From Serpentinimonas maccroryi (GTDB lineage Bacteria > Pseudomonadota > Gammaproteobacteria > Burkholderiales > Burkholderiaceae_C), in NCBI RefSeq assembly GCF_000828915.1, contig NZ_AP014569.1, positions 372,001 through 436,000 on the forward strand: a stretch of 64,000 nt of DNA, read 5' to 3'. The notes beneath the pieces were generated by a model. That model was given only the letters and a program-made list of their open reading frames with translations, did not search any database and was not told where the DNA came from. Position 1 is the stretch's first letter, and each line of letters opens with the position of its first letter. The translations under genes were made by a program, and so were the position numbers. Positions 37,968 through 47,337 of the stretch are shown piece by piece.

Positions 37968-39554
37968 TTAGGCCGGGAGCGCGCTGCGGCCGGGGGCCCT
38001 ACCCGCATCAGACGCCAAGGTAAAGCCGCGCACCAGCTCGCTCAAGTGCTCGGCCTGGCCCTTGAGGCTGGCGGCGGCGGCGGCGCTTTCTTCGACCAGC
38101 GCGGCGTTTTGCTGCGTCACCTGATCGAGTTGCTGCACCGCTTCGCCCACTTGCGTGATGCCTTCGGACTGCTCGTGGCTGGCGGCGCTGATCTCGGCAA
38201 TCAGGTCGGTCACGCGCTGCACTTGGTTCACGATTTCGCTCACGCTCTGGCCGGCTGCCGCCACCTGTTGCGTGCCCGCACCCACCTTCTCGACGCTGGC
38301 GCCAATCAGGGCTTTGATTTCTTTGGCCGCCTGTGCGCTGCGCCCGGCCAGGCTGCGCACCTCAGAGGCCACCACGGCAAAGCCGCGCCCCTGCTCGCCG
38401 GCGCGCGCCGCCTCCACAGCGGCGTTGAGCGCCAAAATGTTGGTCTGAAACGCGATGCCGTCGATGACGTTGATGATGTCGGCAATTTTTTTGCTGCTGG
38501 CGGCAATCTCGTCCATGGTGCCCACCACCTGCGCCACCACGGCGCCGCCGCGTTGGGCTGCGGCACTGGCACCGCTGGCGATCTGGCTGGCCGAGCGTGC
38601 AGTTTCAGCGTTTTGCTTCACGGTTGCGGTGAGCTGCTCCATGCTGGCCGCGGTTTGTTCGAGGTTCGAGGCCTGGGTTTCGGTGCGGCTCGACAAATCG
38701 GCGTTGCCGCTGGCGATTTGGGCCGAGCCGGTGGCAATGGCGTCGGCGCTCTGGCGCACCTCGTGCACCACGCGGCTCAGGCCGGAGTTCATGGCGTCAA
38801 GCGCGCGCAGCAGGGCCGCGCTTTCATCGCGGTTGGTGGTGGGTGTGATGCGCGTGCTCAAGTCGCCCTGGGCTGCGCTTTGCACCAGCGCCAGCGCTTG
38901 CTGCAGCGGCCGTGTGATCGAGCGCGTGATGGCCCAGGCCAAGCCCGCCCCCAGCAGCAGCGCCAGCAGGGTGCCGAAAATGATGATCAGATTCACCCAC
39001 TGGTTGAGGCTGGTGGTGGCATCGTACTCAGCGCGGGCCATATCCACGTTGTACTGAATCAGGGCTTCGAGGTCGGTGCGCGACTGGCGCGCCAAGCCCG
39101 ACATGCGCTGGTCGTAAATCTGACGCGCTTGATCCAAGTTGCCAGCCAGGGCGGCGGCGATCATGGGGCGCAAACCCTCATCGATAAAGGCCTTGCGCGA
39201 ACGCGCCAAGGCGTCGGCGAGCCGCTGCTCTTGTGCCGATAGTTTGGTGGCCAAATAGGCCTGCCATTCTTGCTCGATGGTTTGTAGATTTTTTTGGAAC
39301 TCGTCTGCGCGCGCTTGCACGTTGGCGGTCGGGTCGGCTACCGTGTCCATGGCCAGAATGCGGTTGCGCTGCATCAAGAATCCGATGCGCTCAAAGTGCT
39401 GCAGCGGCACCAGGTTGTTGTGATAGACGTTGTTGATGTTGCGGTACATCAGATCAGTGGCCACATAGGCCAGAGCCGACAGCGCCAGCATCAGGCTAAG
39501 CAAAACGCCGCTCAGCAAGCCTAAGCGTGGGCCGAAACGCAGGTGTTGAATCAT
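37968..39554 (-). CDS. Methyl-accepting chemotaxis protein with 4HB sensor domain
   Basis: Transmembrane chemoreceptor, 528 residues. TM1 at about 12-32, periplasmic four-helix bundle (4HB_MCP-like, [20 protein letters not shown] onward), TM2 at about 188-210, HAMP domain, then the MA signalling domain. The highly conserved hairpin tip is present ([20 protein letters not shown] followed by [17 protein letters not shown]). There is no C-terminal NWETF-type CheR/CheB tether. Ligand unknown. It stands alone, far from the chemotaxis genes at 49 kb. A sigma-28 promoter was looked for upstream and not found. Confidence 0.95.
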   Translation of the reverse strand: MIQHLRFGPRLGLLSGVLLSLMLALSALAYVATDLMYRNINNVYHNNLVPLQHFERIGFLMQRNRILAMDTVADPTANVQARADEFQKNLQTIEQEWQAYLATKLSAQEQRLADALARSRKAFIDEGLRPMIAAALAGNLDQARQIYDQRMSGLARQSRTDLEALIQYNVDMARAEYDATTSLNQWVNLIIIFGTLLALLLGAGLAWAITRSITRPLQQALALVQSAAQGDLSTRITPTTNRDESAALLRALDAMNSGLSRVVHEVRQSADAIATGSAQIASGNADLSSRTETQASNLEQTAASMEQLTATVKQNAETARSASQIASGASAAAQRGGAVVAQVVGTMDEIAASSKKIADIINVIDGIAFQTNILALNAAVEAARAGEQGRGFAVVASEVRSLAGRSAQAAKEIKALIGASVEKVGAGTQQVAAAGQSVSEIVNQVQRVTDLIAEISAASHEQSEGITQVGEAVQQLDQVTQQNAALVEESAAAAASLKGQAEHLSELVRGFTLASDAGRAPGRSALPA

Positions 39555-39864
39555 GTACCAAAAACCTCAGATGTGTTGGAAGAGCAAGCCGCACAAATCC
39601 CAAAATGGACTGACCCCGAAACGGCGCGCTGAGCGTGCGCTGCAAGTGCCTCAAAAGTCTATGGCAGCCAACCCAGCAGGGGAATCTAGCATCTTGACCC
39701 TATAGATCCGTGCGCTGTGGAGAATATGATACACGATGCCGGTGACACTGCTGGCGCTCCCTGGATACCCCTCGGCGCTTCACCGCCCAGCTTGCCGGCG
39801 CAGCTGCGGCTTATGGGTGCCCAGATACCGCGCCCCAGCCCCAAACCCGCTACCATAGCGCCCC
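39555..39864. other. 310-bp gap between divergent chemoreceptor and ubiE genes
   Basis: No gene is supported. The right end holds the probable ubiE -10 (TACCAT, 39851). TATGAT at 39725-39730 is another -10-like hexamer. No terminator, tRNA or strong repeat was seen. Confidence 0.6.
39851..39856 (+). promoter_or_regulatory. Candidate -10 element for a near-leaderless ubiE transcript
   Basis: TACCAT ends 8 bp before the ubiE ATG, with no Shine-Dalgarno sequence. The string CTAYCATAGCGCCC is shared with the pmbA start region at 24934-24947. No clear -35. Confidence 0.4.
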
Positions 39865-40596
39865 ATGAGCCAGACCCATTTCGGATTCGCCGCCGTCGAG
39901 GAACAAGACAAGGCGCGCCACGTGCGCGCCGTGTTCGATTCGGTGGCGCCGCGCTACGACCTCATGAACGACCTGATGTCGGGCGGCCTGCACCGCTTGT
40001 GGAAGCGCTACGCGGTGGCGGTGGCCAATGTGCAGCCGGGGCAGCGCGTGCTCGACCTCGCTGGCGGCACCGGTGACTTGGCGCGCGCCTTCGCGCCGCT
40101 GGTGCAGCCCGGCGGCGTGGTGGTGCACACCGACATCAACGAGGCCATGCTGCGCGAGGGCCGCGAGCGCCTGCTCGACGCCGGTGTGCTGCTGCCCACG
40201 CTGGTCTGCGACGCCGAGCGCCTGCCCTTCGACGAAGGCGCGTTCGACCTAGTCACGGTGGCCTTTGGGCTGCGCAACATGACGCACCAGCAGCACGCGC
40301 TGCAAGAGATGCACCGGGTGCTGCGCCCGGGCGGCAAGCTGCTGGTGCTGGAGTTTTCCAAAGTGGCGCCGCCGCTGCAAGCCGCTTACGACTGGTACAG
40401 CTTCAACATCCTGCCGCGGCTGGGCCAGTGGGTGGCCGGCGATGCTGGCAGCTACCGCTATTTGGCCGAATCGATCCGCATGCACCCGGATCAGGAAACT
40501 TTGCGTGGCATGATGCGTCAAAGCGGCTTCGGGCATGTGGACGTGCACAACCTCACGGCCGGCGTCACGGCCTTGCACGTGGGCATCAAGTGTTGA
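39865..40596 (+). CDS. ubiE: Ubiquinone/menaquinone C-methyltransferase
   Basis: SAM-dependent C-methylation of the quinone ring. The 243-residue product has the UbiE signatures [21 protein letters not shown] (residues about 33-52), [36 protein letters not shown] and [20 protein letters not shown]. It heads a run of ubiE, tim44-like, ubiJ and ubiB on one strand, as in other Burkholderiales. Confidence 0.97.
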   Translation: MSQTHFGFAAVEEQDKARHVRAVFDSVAPRYDLMNDLMSGGLHRLWKRYAVAVANVQPGQRVLDLAGGTGDLARAFAPLVQPGGVVVHTDINEAMLREGRERLLDAGVLLPTLVCDAERLPFDEGAFDLVTVAFGLRNMTHQQHALQEMHRVLRPGGKLLVLEFSKVAPPLQAAYDWYSFNILPRLGQWVAGDAGSYRYLAESIRMHPDQETLRGMMRQSGFGHVDVHNLTAGVTALHVGIKC

Positions 40597-40620
40597 TTTT
40601 TCAATGAAAGTGAGCGAGAC

Positions 40621-41622
40621 ATGAAGTTTTGGTCGATTTTTCTGGCGCTGATGCTGGCGCTCACCTCCTTTGATGCCTTTGCGCAAAAACGCTTTGGCGG
40701 CGGCGGCTCCTTCGGGCAGCAGTCGGGCAATGTGCAGCGCAACGCCACCCCAGCGCAACCGGCGCAAGCCCCGGGCCAGCGCGCTGGGCAGGCCACACCC
40801 AATCAGGCCCCGGCTTCGCGCCCTTGGGGGGCCATGCTGGGCGGCTTGGCCGCGGGTCTGGGCTTGGCTTGGCTGGCTTCCTCGCTCGGTTTGGGTGAAG
40901 AGTTTGCCACCCTGCTGCTGTTCCTGCTCGCTGGTTTGGCGATCATGGTGGTGGTGGGCCTGATTCTGCGTGCCCGCGCGGCTTCGTCGGGCCGTTCGCC
41001 CTTCGCCCTGCAAGGCGCCGGTGGCCAGTACACGGCGCGCAGCTACCAGCCCGGCAACGTGGGCAACGACGCCTCGGCCCGGCCTTGGGAGCGCAGCCAG
41101 AGCGGCTTTGGTGGCAGCCCGGCCCCGACCCATGGTGGTGGCAATCAAGGCGGTAGCCAAGGCGGCAGCCTGATCGGCTCGGCCTTGGGCGGTTCGGCGC
41201 TGGGCGGCAGCCAAAGCTGGGGCGTGCCTGCAGACTTCGACACCGAAGGTTTCCTGCGCGCCTCCAAAGCCAATTTCGTGCGCATCCAAGAGGCTTGGGA
41301 CCGCGCCGACATCGCTGCCCTGCGCACCCTGATGAGCGACGAGATGGTGGGCCACATCCAGGCCCAGTTGGCTGAGCGCGCCGCCGAGCGCGAGCGCGCA
41401 GGCGCCCCGCTGGCACAGAAAAACGAAGTGCTGATGCTCGAAGCGCAGCTGCTGGGCATCGAAGACCGCGGGCACGACTACATGGCCAGCGTCGAGTTCT
41501 CGGGCATGATGCGCGAAGAAGGCTCCGCCGGCCCCACGCCGATGCGCGAAGTCTGGAACATCACCCGCCCCAAACAAGGCCCCGGTGGCTGGGTGGTGGC
41601 GGGCGTGCAGGCCATGCACTAA
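40621..41622 (+). CDS. Tim44-like domain protein
   Basis: A 333-residue exported protein: signal peptide MKFWSIFLALMLALTSFDAFA, Gly/Ser/Gln-rich segment, a TM pair (AMLGGLAAGLGLAWLASSLG and LLFLLAGLAIMVVVGLIL), a low-complexity GGSQGGSLIGSALGGSALGG stretch, and a C-terminal Tim44-like domain (FLRASKANFVRIQEAWDRAD, LRTLMSDEMVGHIQAQLAE). The cone-shaped Tim44-like domain may bind lipids or partner proteins. Its constant position between ubiE and ubiJ suggests a link with quinone synthesis or membranes, unproven. Confidence 0.88.
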   Translation: MKFWSIFLALMLALTSFDAFAQKRFGGGGSFGQQSGNVQRNATPAQPAQAPGQRAGQATPNQAPASRPWGAMLGGLAAGLGLAWLASSLGLGEEFATLLLFLLAGLAIMVVVGLILRARAASSGRSPFALQGAGGQYTARSYQPGNVGNDASARPWERSQSGFGGSPAPTHGGGNQGGSQGGSLIGSALGGSALGGSQSWGVPADFDTEGFLRASKANFVRIQEAWDRADIAALRTLMSDEMVGHIQAQLAERAAERERAGAPLAQKNEVLMLEAQLLGIEDRGHDYMASVEFSGMMREEGSAGPTPMREVWNITRPKQGPGGWVVAGVQAMH

Positions 41623-41670
41623 GAGGCTGGATGCGATAGGCCAGGCTTTATGCGCCAAAATCGAGGGGCC

Positions 41671-42273
41671 ATGAAACAGCCCCCCTTTACTTTTCCGCCG
41701 CCGCCCGAAGCGCTGCAGCGCTTCCTAGAAGCGCTGCCCAAGCTGCCCGCCCTAGATGCGCTACCCGGCGCGCTGCCCAGTTTGGCGGCCTTGCCCGAGC
41801 CCCCCGAGTGGTTGCGCCTCGAGCTGCACAACCGCTTGCTGCTGCTGCTCAACCACGTGCTGCAGCAAGAGCCACAAGCCATGGAGCGGCTGCGCCGCCA
41901 GCAAGGCAAGGCGGTGCAGGTGCAATGGGGGCCGTTCGCGCTCAAGCTGCAGGCCACGCCGGCGGGCTTGCTGGCGCTGGCGGCGTCCGAGCGCACCCCC
42001 GATCTGCGCATCGAGCTCACCGACCCCTCGCCGCTGGCGCTGGCCCAGGCGGCCCTGAGCGGCACCAAGCCCGCGCTCGAAATACAGGGCGACGTGCAGC
42101 TCGCCGCCGAAGTGGCATGGCTGTTCGACAACGTGCGCTGGGACGCCGAAGAAGACCTTTCCCGCCTGCTGGGCGACGCGCTGGCGCACCGGCTGGTGAG
42201 CGCGGTGCAGGCCGGTTTGGCCGAGCTCAAGCGCTTTGGTGCCGGCCGCGGCGAGCGCGGGGCGCCAGCGTGA
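41671..42273 (+). CDS. ubiJ: Ubiquinone biosynthesis accessory factor UbiJ (SCP2 domain)
   Basis: Lipid-binding accessory factor of the Ubi complex that holds the hydrophobic intermediates. The 200-residue product has a central SCP2-like domain ([40 protein letters not shown]) and a C-terminal helix ([20 protein letters not shown]). It overlaps the ubiB start by 4 bp, matching the ubiJ-ubiB order of other proteobacteria. ATG 41671 ([14 protein letters not shown]) is preferred over the in-frame 41650. Confidence 0.9.
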   Translation: MKQPPFTFPPPPEALQRFLEALPKLPALDALPGALPSLAALPEPPEWLRLELHNRLLLLLNHVLQQEPQAMERLRRQQGKAVQVQWGPFALKLQATPAGLLALAASERTPDLRIELTDPSPLALAQAALSGTKPALEIQGDVQLAAEVAWLFDNVRWDAEEDLSRLLGDALAHRLVSAVQAGLAELKRFGAGRGERGAPA

Positions 42274-43826
42274 TTCGGCGCTTTTTTCGCGGCGCTTTCA
42301 TCGTCTGGGTGGTGCTGCGCTACGGCCTTGACGAGCTGGTGCTGTCGGGCTTTGACAACCCGCTGCTGGCCTTGCTGCGCCGCATCGTCTCGGTGGGGCG
42401 CGACCTGCGCGCCCCGCGCGGCCAGCGCCTGCGCGAGGCGCTCGAGCGGCTCGGGCCGATCTTTGTCAAATTCGGCCAAGTGCTCTCGACCCGGCGCGAC
42501 CTCATGCCGCCCGACATCGCCGAAGAGCTCGCGCACCTGCAAGAGCGGGTGCCACCTTTTCCCAGCGCGGTGGCGGTGGCCACGATCGAAAAAGCCTTTG
42601 GCAAGCCGCTGCAGCAGATATTTACCCAGTTCGAGCAAACGCCGGTGGCCAGCGCCTCGATCGCCCAGGTGCATTTTGCTACGCTGCACGACGGGCGCGA
42701 GGTGGCAGTCAAGGTGCTGCGCCCGGGCATGCAGCCCGTGATCGAAAAAGACCTCGGCCTCATGCGCCTGATGGCCGGCTGGGTGGAGCGGCTCTCGGTC
42801 GATGGCAAGCGCCTGAAACCGCGCCAAGTGGTGGCCGAATTCGACAAATACCTGCACGACGAGCTCGACTTGGTGCGCGAAGCCTCCAACGCGGCCCAGT
42901 TGCGCCGCAACATGCAAGACCTCGATCTGGTCTTGATCCCCGAAATGCATTGGGACTGGTGCCGCAACGACGTGCTGGTGATGGAGCGCATGCGCGGCGT
43001 GCCCATCAGCCAAGTCGAGCGGCTGCGTGCGGCCGGGGTGGACATCCCGCGCGTGGCGCGCGAAGGGGTGACGATCTTTTTTACCCAGGTGTTTCGCGAC
43101 GGGTTTTTCCATGCCGACATGCACCCCGGCAACATCCAGGTCAGCCTCGAGCCCGCGACCTTTGGGCGCCTGATCTCGCTCGACTTTGGCATCGTCGGCA
43201 CCCTCACGCCGACCGACAAAGAGTATCTGGCGCAAAACTTCACCGCTTTTTTCAGGCGCGACTACAAGCGCGTGGCCGAACTGCACGTGGAAAGCGGCTG
43301 GGCCCCGCCGCACACCCGCATCGACGAGCTCGAGGCCGCCATCCGCGCCGTGTGCGAGCCCTATTTCGACCGACCTTTGAAGGACATCTCGCTCGGCATG
43401 GTGCTCATGCGGCTGTTCCAGACCTCGCGCCGCTTTCAGGTCGAAATCCAACCGCAGCTGGTGCTGCTGCAAAAAACCCTGCTCAACATCGAAGGCTTGG
43501 GGCGCGAACTCGACCCCGATCTCGACCTCTGGAGCACGGCCAAGCCTTTTCTGGAAAAGTGGATGCTCGAGCAGGTGGGGCCGCAGCGCCTGTGGCAGCA
43601 GCTCAAGGCCGAAGCGCCGCTGTACGCCAAGCTGCTGCCCGCCCTGCCGCGGTTGCTGCACGACTACCTGCAGCAGCGCCCGACCGACCTGCGGCGCGAG
43701 GTGCAGGAGCTGGTGCAAGAGCAGCGCCGCACCAACCGGCTGCTGCAGGGCATCATTTATGGCGGCGTGGGCTTCGTGCTGGGGCTGCTGGCGATGCAGC
43801 TTTATGTGCGCGTCAGCTTGTGGTGA
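42270..43826 (+). CDS. ubiB: Atypical kinase/ATPase UbiB
   Basis: ADCK/UbiB-type atypical kinase needed for ubiquinone synthesis. The 518-residue product starts at GTG 42270 ([19 protein letters not shown]), within the last codon of ubiJ. Family features: [20 protein letters not shown] (KxGQ motif), the Ala-rich nucleotide loop [47 protein letters not shown], and a C-terminal membrane hairpin ([19 protein letters not shown]). The frame is open 462 bp upstream but only as a shadow of ubiJ. Confidence 0.96.
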   Translation: MIRRFFRGAFIVWVVLRYGLDELVLSGFDNPLLALLRRIVSVGRDLRAPRGQRLREALERLGPIFVKFGQVLSTRRDLMPPDIAEELAHLQERVPPFPSAVAVATIEKAFGKPLQQIFTQFEQTPVASASIAQVHFATLHDGREVAVKVLRPGMQPVIEKDLGLMRLMAGWVERLSVDGKRLKPRQVVAEFDKYLHDELDLVREASNAAQLRRNMQDLDLVLIPEMHWDWCRNDVLVMERMRGVPISQVERLRAAGVDIPRVAREGVTIFFTQVFRDGFFHADMHPGNIQVSLEPATFGRLISLDFGIVGTLTPTDKEYLAQNFTAFFRRDYKRVAELHVESGWAPPHTRIDELEAAIRAVCEPYFDRPLKDISLGMVLMRLFQTSRRFQVEIQPQLVLLQKTLLNIEGLGRELDPDLDLWSTAKPFLEKWMLEQVGPQRLWQQLKAEAPLYAKLLPALPRLLHDYLQQRPTDLRREVQELVQEQRRTNRLLQGIIYGGVGFVLGLLAMQLYVRVSLW

Positions 43827-43838
43827 GGGCAAGCGCCA

Positions 43839-43878
43839 AAGCCCCGAGCAGCTAGGCCCAAGCTGCGTCTAGGGGCTT
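43839..43878 (+). terminator. Hairpin after ubiB
   Basis: AAGCCCC / GGGGCTT outer arms enclose an inner GCAGCT / AGCTGC pairing, 13 bp after the ubiB stop. A strong stem, but there is no T tract. Confidence 0.5.
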
Positions 43879-43902
43879 GAAATGGTGTGCGCCGGCCCCA
43901 GC

Positions 43903-43908
43903 TAAAAT
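43903..43908 (+). promoter_or_regulatory. Candidate -10 (TAAAAT) within a small stem-loop, upstream of fmdB-type gene
   Basis: TAAAAT forms the loop of CCCAGC / GCTGGG (43897-43914), followed at once by the palindrome GGGTTCGAACCC (43912-43923). The ATG of the next gene is 58 bp downstream. The -35 is weak (TTGAAA at 20 bp). Confidence 0.4.
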
Positions 43909-43966
43909 GCTGGGTTCGAACCCGTTTCAAACACCCCCCATTCCCCGATTTGCACAGGTACACCCC

Positions 43967-44272
43967 ATGCCCATCTACGCCTATCAGTGTGAGTCCTGCG
44001 GCCACGCCAAAGACGTGCTGCAAAAAATCTCGGCCGACCCCCTCAGCACCTGCCCGGTTTGCGGGGCCGAGAGCTTCAAGAAGCAGCTCACCGCCGCCGG
44101 TTTCCAGCTCAAGGGCTCAGGCTGGTACTGCACCGATTTTCGCAACGGCTCCGGTGCCGCGGCCAAGCCGGGCGCTGCTGCCGAGCCTGCCGGCCAGCCC
44201 GCGGCGGCTGCGGCGGCACCCCCACCCTGTGGCCAGCCCGCCTGTGCGGCCGCGTGCCAAGGCCAAGCCTGA
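43967..44272 (+). CDS. FmdB-family zinc ribbon protein
   Basis: A 101-residue protein. Two CxxC pairs in YQCESCGHAKDVLQKIS and LSTCPVCGAESFKKQLTAAG form a zinc ribbon; GSGWYCTDFR follows as in the family. The C-terminal half is Ala/Pro/Gly-rich with extra cysteines (PPCGQPACAAAC). The function of FmdB-type proteins is not settled; relatives regulate formamidase genes. It lies 128 bp upstream of aspS; the membrane gene often found between them in relatives is not seen here. Confidence 0.88.
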   Translation: MPIYAYQCESCGHAKDVLQKISADPLSTCPVCGAESFKKQLTAAGFQLKGSGWYCTDFRNGSGAAAKPGAAAEPAGQPAAAAAAPPPCGQPACAAACQGQA

Positions 44273-44400
44273 TGCCCACCTTGGCGCTACGCCTTGCCGT
44301 GGCCCAAGTCCTGCGCGCACCCTCTGGGCCGGGCGCGCCACCGCTGCGCCTTTGAGCCCTTGCTTCACCTGTTTGATCACCTGTTTTTGAAAGCCTTTAC

Positions 44401-46200
44401 ATGTCGATGCGCAGCCACTATTGCGGTTTGGTCACCGAAGCCCTGCTGGGCCAAGCCGTCAGCCTGTGCGGCTGGGTCAACCGCCGGCGCGACCACGGCG
44501 GCGTGATCTTCATCGACCTGCGCGACCGTGAAGGCACGCTGCAAGTGGTCTGCGACCCCGACCGGCCCGAGATGTTTGCCAGCGCCGAGGGCTTGCGCAA
44601 CGAGTTTTGCGTCCAAATCCAGGGGGTGGTGCGCGCGCGCCCGGCCGGCACCGCCAACGAAGCCATCAAGAGCGGACAGGTGGAGCTGCTCTGCCACGCC
44701 ATCACGGTGCTCAACCCCTCGGTCACGCCGCCATTCACGCTCGACGACGACAACCTGAGCGAGACCACGCGCCTGACGCACCGTGTGCTCGATCTGCGCC
44801 GCCCCGCCATGCAGCGCAACCTGATGCTGCGCTACCGCGTGGCGATGGCGGTGCGTCAGTTCCTCGACGCGCACGGCTTCATCGACATCGAAACCCCGAT
44901 GCTCACCAAGAGCACGCCCGAGGGCGCGCGCGACTACCTCGTGCCCAGCCGCGTGCACGACGGCCACTTTTTTGCGCTGCCGCAGTCGCCGCAGTTGTTC
45001 AAGCAGCTGCTCATGGTGGCCGGCTACGACCGCTACTACCAGATCACCAAGTGCTTTCGCGACGAAGACCTGCGCGCCGACCGCCAGCCCGAGTTCACCC
45101 AGATCGACATCGAGACCTCGTTTCTGAGCGAGCAAGAGATTCGCGACCTGTTCCAGCGCATGATCACCGAGGTGTTTCGCAGCACGCTGGGTGTGGAGTT
45201 GGGCGCGTTCCCGGTCATGGCCTACGCCGAAGCCATGCACCGCTTTGGCTCCGACAAACCCGACTTGCGCGTGCAGCTCGAGTTCACCGAGCTCACCGAC
45301 ATCATGGCCGGCGTCGAGTTCAAGGTCTTTAGCAGCGCGGCGCAGATGAAGGGCGGGCGCGTGGTGGCGCTGCGCGTGCCCGGCGGCGCGGCCCTGAGCC
45401 GCTCCGAGATCGACGCCTACACCGAGTTCGTGAAAATCTACGGCGCCAAAGGGCTGGCCTGGATCAAGGTCAACGACCTGGCTGCGGGCCGCGACGGCCT
45501 GCAAAGCCCGATCGTGAAAAACCTCGACGACGCGGCGCTGGCGGCGGTGCTGGCGCGCAGCGGCGCGCAGAGCGGCGACTTGTTGTTCTTCGGTGCCGAC
45601 AAGGCCAAGATCGTCAACGACGCCATCGGCGCCTTGCGGCTCAAGATCGGCCACAGCGACTTTGCCAAGGCCAACGGCCTGTTCGAGCAGCGTTGGGCGC
45701 CGCTGTGGGTGGTCGATTTCCCGATGTTCGAATACGACGACGACGCGGCGCGCTGGAACGCCGTGCACCACCCTTTCACCGCCCCCAAAGCTGGCCACGA
45801 ACCCTACATGGCCAGCGAGCCCGGGCGCTGCGTCGCGCAGGCCTACGACATGGTGCTCAACGGCTGGGAACTGGGCGGCGGCAGCGTGCGCATCCACCGC
45901 GCCGAGGTGCAAAGCCAGGTCTTCGCCGCGTTGGGCATCGGCCCGGAAGAAGCGCAGTCCAAGTTCGGCTTTTTGCTCGACGCGCTGCAGTACGGCGCAC
46001 CGCCGCACGGTGGGCTGGCGTTTGGGCTCGATCGCCTGATCACGCTCATGACCGGGGCCGAGTCGATCCGCGACGTGATCGCCTTCCCCAAAACCCAGCG
46101 CGCCCAGTGTCTGCTGACGCAGGCCCCGAGCGCCGTGGACGAAAAGCAACTGCGCGAGCTGCATATCCGACTGCGCAACCCGGATGCCGTGCGGGCCTGA
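44401..46200 (+). CDS. aspS: Aspartyl-tRNA synthetase
   Basis: Charges tRNA-Asp (and probably tRNA-Asn, if non-discriminating). The 599-residue product has the N-terminal OB domain ([20 protein letters not shown]), class II motifs ([39 protein letters not shown]), the GAD insertion domain, and C-terminal [20 protein letters not shown] (motif 3). Length and motifs fit the bacterial type. It has no convincing Shine-Dalgarno in the eight bases before ATG 44401. Confidence 0.97.
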   Translation: MSMRSHYCGLVTEALLGQAVSLCGWVNRRRDHGGVIFIDLRDREGTLQVVCDPDRPEMFASAEGLRNEFCVQIQGVVRARPAGTANEAIKSGQVELLCHAITVLNPSVTPPFTLDDDNLSETTRLTHRVLDLRRPAMQRNLMLRYRVAMAVRQFLDAHGFIDIETPMLTKSTPEGARDYLVPSRVHDGHFFALPQSPQLFKQLLMVAGYDRYYQITKCFRDEDLRADRQPEFTQIDIETSFLSEQEIRDLFQRMITEVFRSTLGVELGAFPVMAYAEAMHRFGSDKPDLRVQLEFTELTDIMAGVEFKVFSSAAQMKGGRVVALRVPGGAALSRSEIDAYTEFVKIYGAKGLAWIKVNDLAAGRDGLQSPIVKNLDDAALAAVLARSGAQSGDLLFFGADKAKIVNDAIGALRLKIGHSDFAKANGLFEQRWAPLWVVDFPMFEYDDDAARWNAVHHPFTAPKAGHEPYMASEPGRCVAQAYDMVLNGWELGGGSVRIHRAEVQSQVFAALGIGPEEAQSKFGFLLDALQYGAPPHGGLAFGLDRLITLMTGAESIRDVIAFPKTQRAQCLLTQAPSAVDEKQLRELHIRLRNPDAVRA

Positions 46201-46251
46201 TATAGTGGTTTAATTGCTTTCTTCGTTCCTCAACCCTGCTGGAGTACACCC

Positions 46252-46563
46252 ATGTCCGACGCCATTCAACCCTCCAAAGACAAACTGGTCGCCGACCTCA
46301 AAGTCGTGGTCGCCGACGCCGAAGATCTGCTGGCCGCCACCGCGCACCAGACCGGCGAGCGCGTGGCCGAACTGCGCGAGCGCATGCAAGACAACCTGCG
46401 CAACGCGCGCCACAAACTCGGCAGCCTCGAAGACGACCTGCGCCTCAAAGCGCGCGACGCCTGCCGCGCCACCGACCACTATGTGCACGAGCACCCATGG
46501 ACCTCGATCGGCGTCGCCGCCGGTGTCGGGCTGCTGCTGGGCCTGCTGATCAGCCGCCGCTGA
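46252..46563 (+). CDS. DUF883 family protein (YqjD/ElaB-like)
   Basis: A 103-residue protein with long amphipathic helices (KDKLVADLKVVVADAEDLLA onward) and a C-terminal membrane helix of the HEHPWTSIGVAAGVGLLLG type ending ISRR. YqjD and ElaB anchor ribosomes to the membrane in stationary-phase E. coli. TGGAG lies upstream of the ATG. It is followed by YqjE-like and YqjK-like genes, the E. coli yqjDEK order. Confidence 0.92.
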   Translation: MSDAIQPSKDKLVADLKVVVADAEDLLAATAHQTGERVAELRERMQDNLRNARHKLGSLEDDLRLKARDACRATDHYVHEHPWTSIGVAAGVGLLLGLLISRR

Positions 46564-46587
46564 GCGCAGCGCTGGCCTGAAGCCTTC

Positions 46588-46992
46588 ATGCCCTCGCTGA
46601 CCCCCGAGGGCGGGCCGCAAGTCGCCCGCCCCACTTGGACTTCGGCCCTGCGTGGCGTGGTGCGCGACACGGTCGCGCTGGCGCGGGTGCGGCTGGAGCT
46701 GGTGGCGCTCGAAGGCCGCAGCCACGCCCAAGCCGTGGTGGCGCTGCTGCTGCTGGGCTGGGCGGCGCTGTGCTTGCTCCTGCTCGGGCTGGCCTTTCTG
46801 GCGGTGTTGCTGACCGTGCTCTGGTGGGACACGCCCATGCGCGTGCTGGCCTTGGCCGCTTTTACCTTCATCTTCCTCACCTTAGGTGCGGTGGCTGCGG
46901 TTTGGGCGTGGCGCAACTGGCAGCGCGAGCGCAACTGGTTCGAGGCCACACGCGCCGAACTCGCGGCTGATGCCCAAAAGCTGCGGCCATGA
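46588..46992 (+). CDS. Phage holin family / YqjE-like membrane protein
   Basis: A 134-residue protein with two closely spaced membrane helices (about residues 48-70 and 80-107) and flanking charged regions, matching YqjE (Phage_holin_3_6-like). It overlaps the next gene by 4 bp. There is no sign of phage context; the holin label is only a family name. Function unknown. Confidence 0.85.
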   Translation: MPSLTPEGGPQVARPTWTSALRGVVRDTVALARVRLELVALEGRSHAQAVVALLLLGWAALCLLLLGLAFLAVLLTVLWWDTPMRVLALAAFTFIFLTLGAVAAVWAWRNWQRERNWFEATRAELAADAQKLRP

Positions 46993-47279
46993 ATGCCAGC
47001 CGCGCCGCCTACTGGCAACGCCGCGCCTTGCTGCAGCAGCAGTCGGCCCAGTTGCGTCACAGCCTCGAGCAGCAGGTGCAGGCGCTGGCGCCGGCTTGGC
47101 AGGTGCTCGACGGCACCCAGCGCGGCGTGGCTTGGGTGCGCCAGCGCCCTTGGGTGCTGGCTTTGGGCCTGCTGGTGCTGGCGCGCAAGCCGCGCACGGC
47201 GCTGCGCTGGGGTTGGCGCTCGTGGCGCGCTTGGCGCTGGGCGCAGCAGTGGCTGGGCGGCTCTGCAGGCTCGAAATGA
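46989..47279 (+). CDS. YqjK-like protein
   Basis: A 96-residue basic protein: an N-terminal Arg/Gln-rich helix (RRALLQQQSAQLRHSLEQQ) and a short hydrophobic region (RPWVLALGLLVLARKP). It resembles YqjK in length, composition and gene order after YqjD and YqjE. Function unknown. Confidence 0.7.
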   Translation: MNASRAAYWQRRALLQQQSAQLRHSLEQQVQALAPAWQVLDGTQRGVAWVRQRPWVLALGLLVLARKPRTALRWGWRSWRAWRWAQQWLGGSAGSK

Positions 47280-47337
47280 CTCGGCTCGAGCGGGTCTATA
47301 GCTCAGGCAGCAACATCTGCACAAGGCGGCAAGACGC

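Noticed and set aside
39555-39720. Sigma-28 promoter of the chemoreceptor gene
   Set aside because: No TAAA/TCAA-N15-GCCGATAA match was found on the minus strand; the best candidates have unrelated -10 sequence.
41808-42269. N-terminal extension of UbiB
   Set aside because: The open frame upstream of GTG 42270 is antisense-like composition within ubiJ; the conserved UbiB N-terminus starts at 42270.
43912-43923. GGGTTCGAACCC as the T-arm of a tRNA gene
   Set aside because: The surrounding bases do not form acceptor, D or anticodon arms; it is only a 12-bp palindrome near a promoter-like element.
46588-46992. Prophage holin
   Set aside because: It belongs to the YqjE-like membrane family, lies in a yqjD-E-K-type trio, and there are no phage genes nearby.
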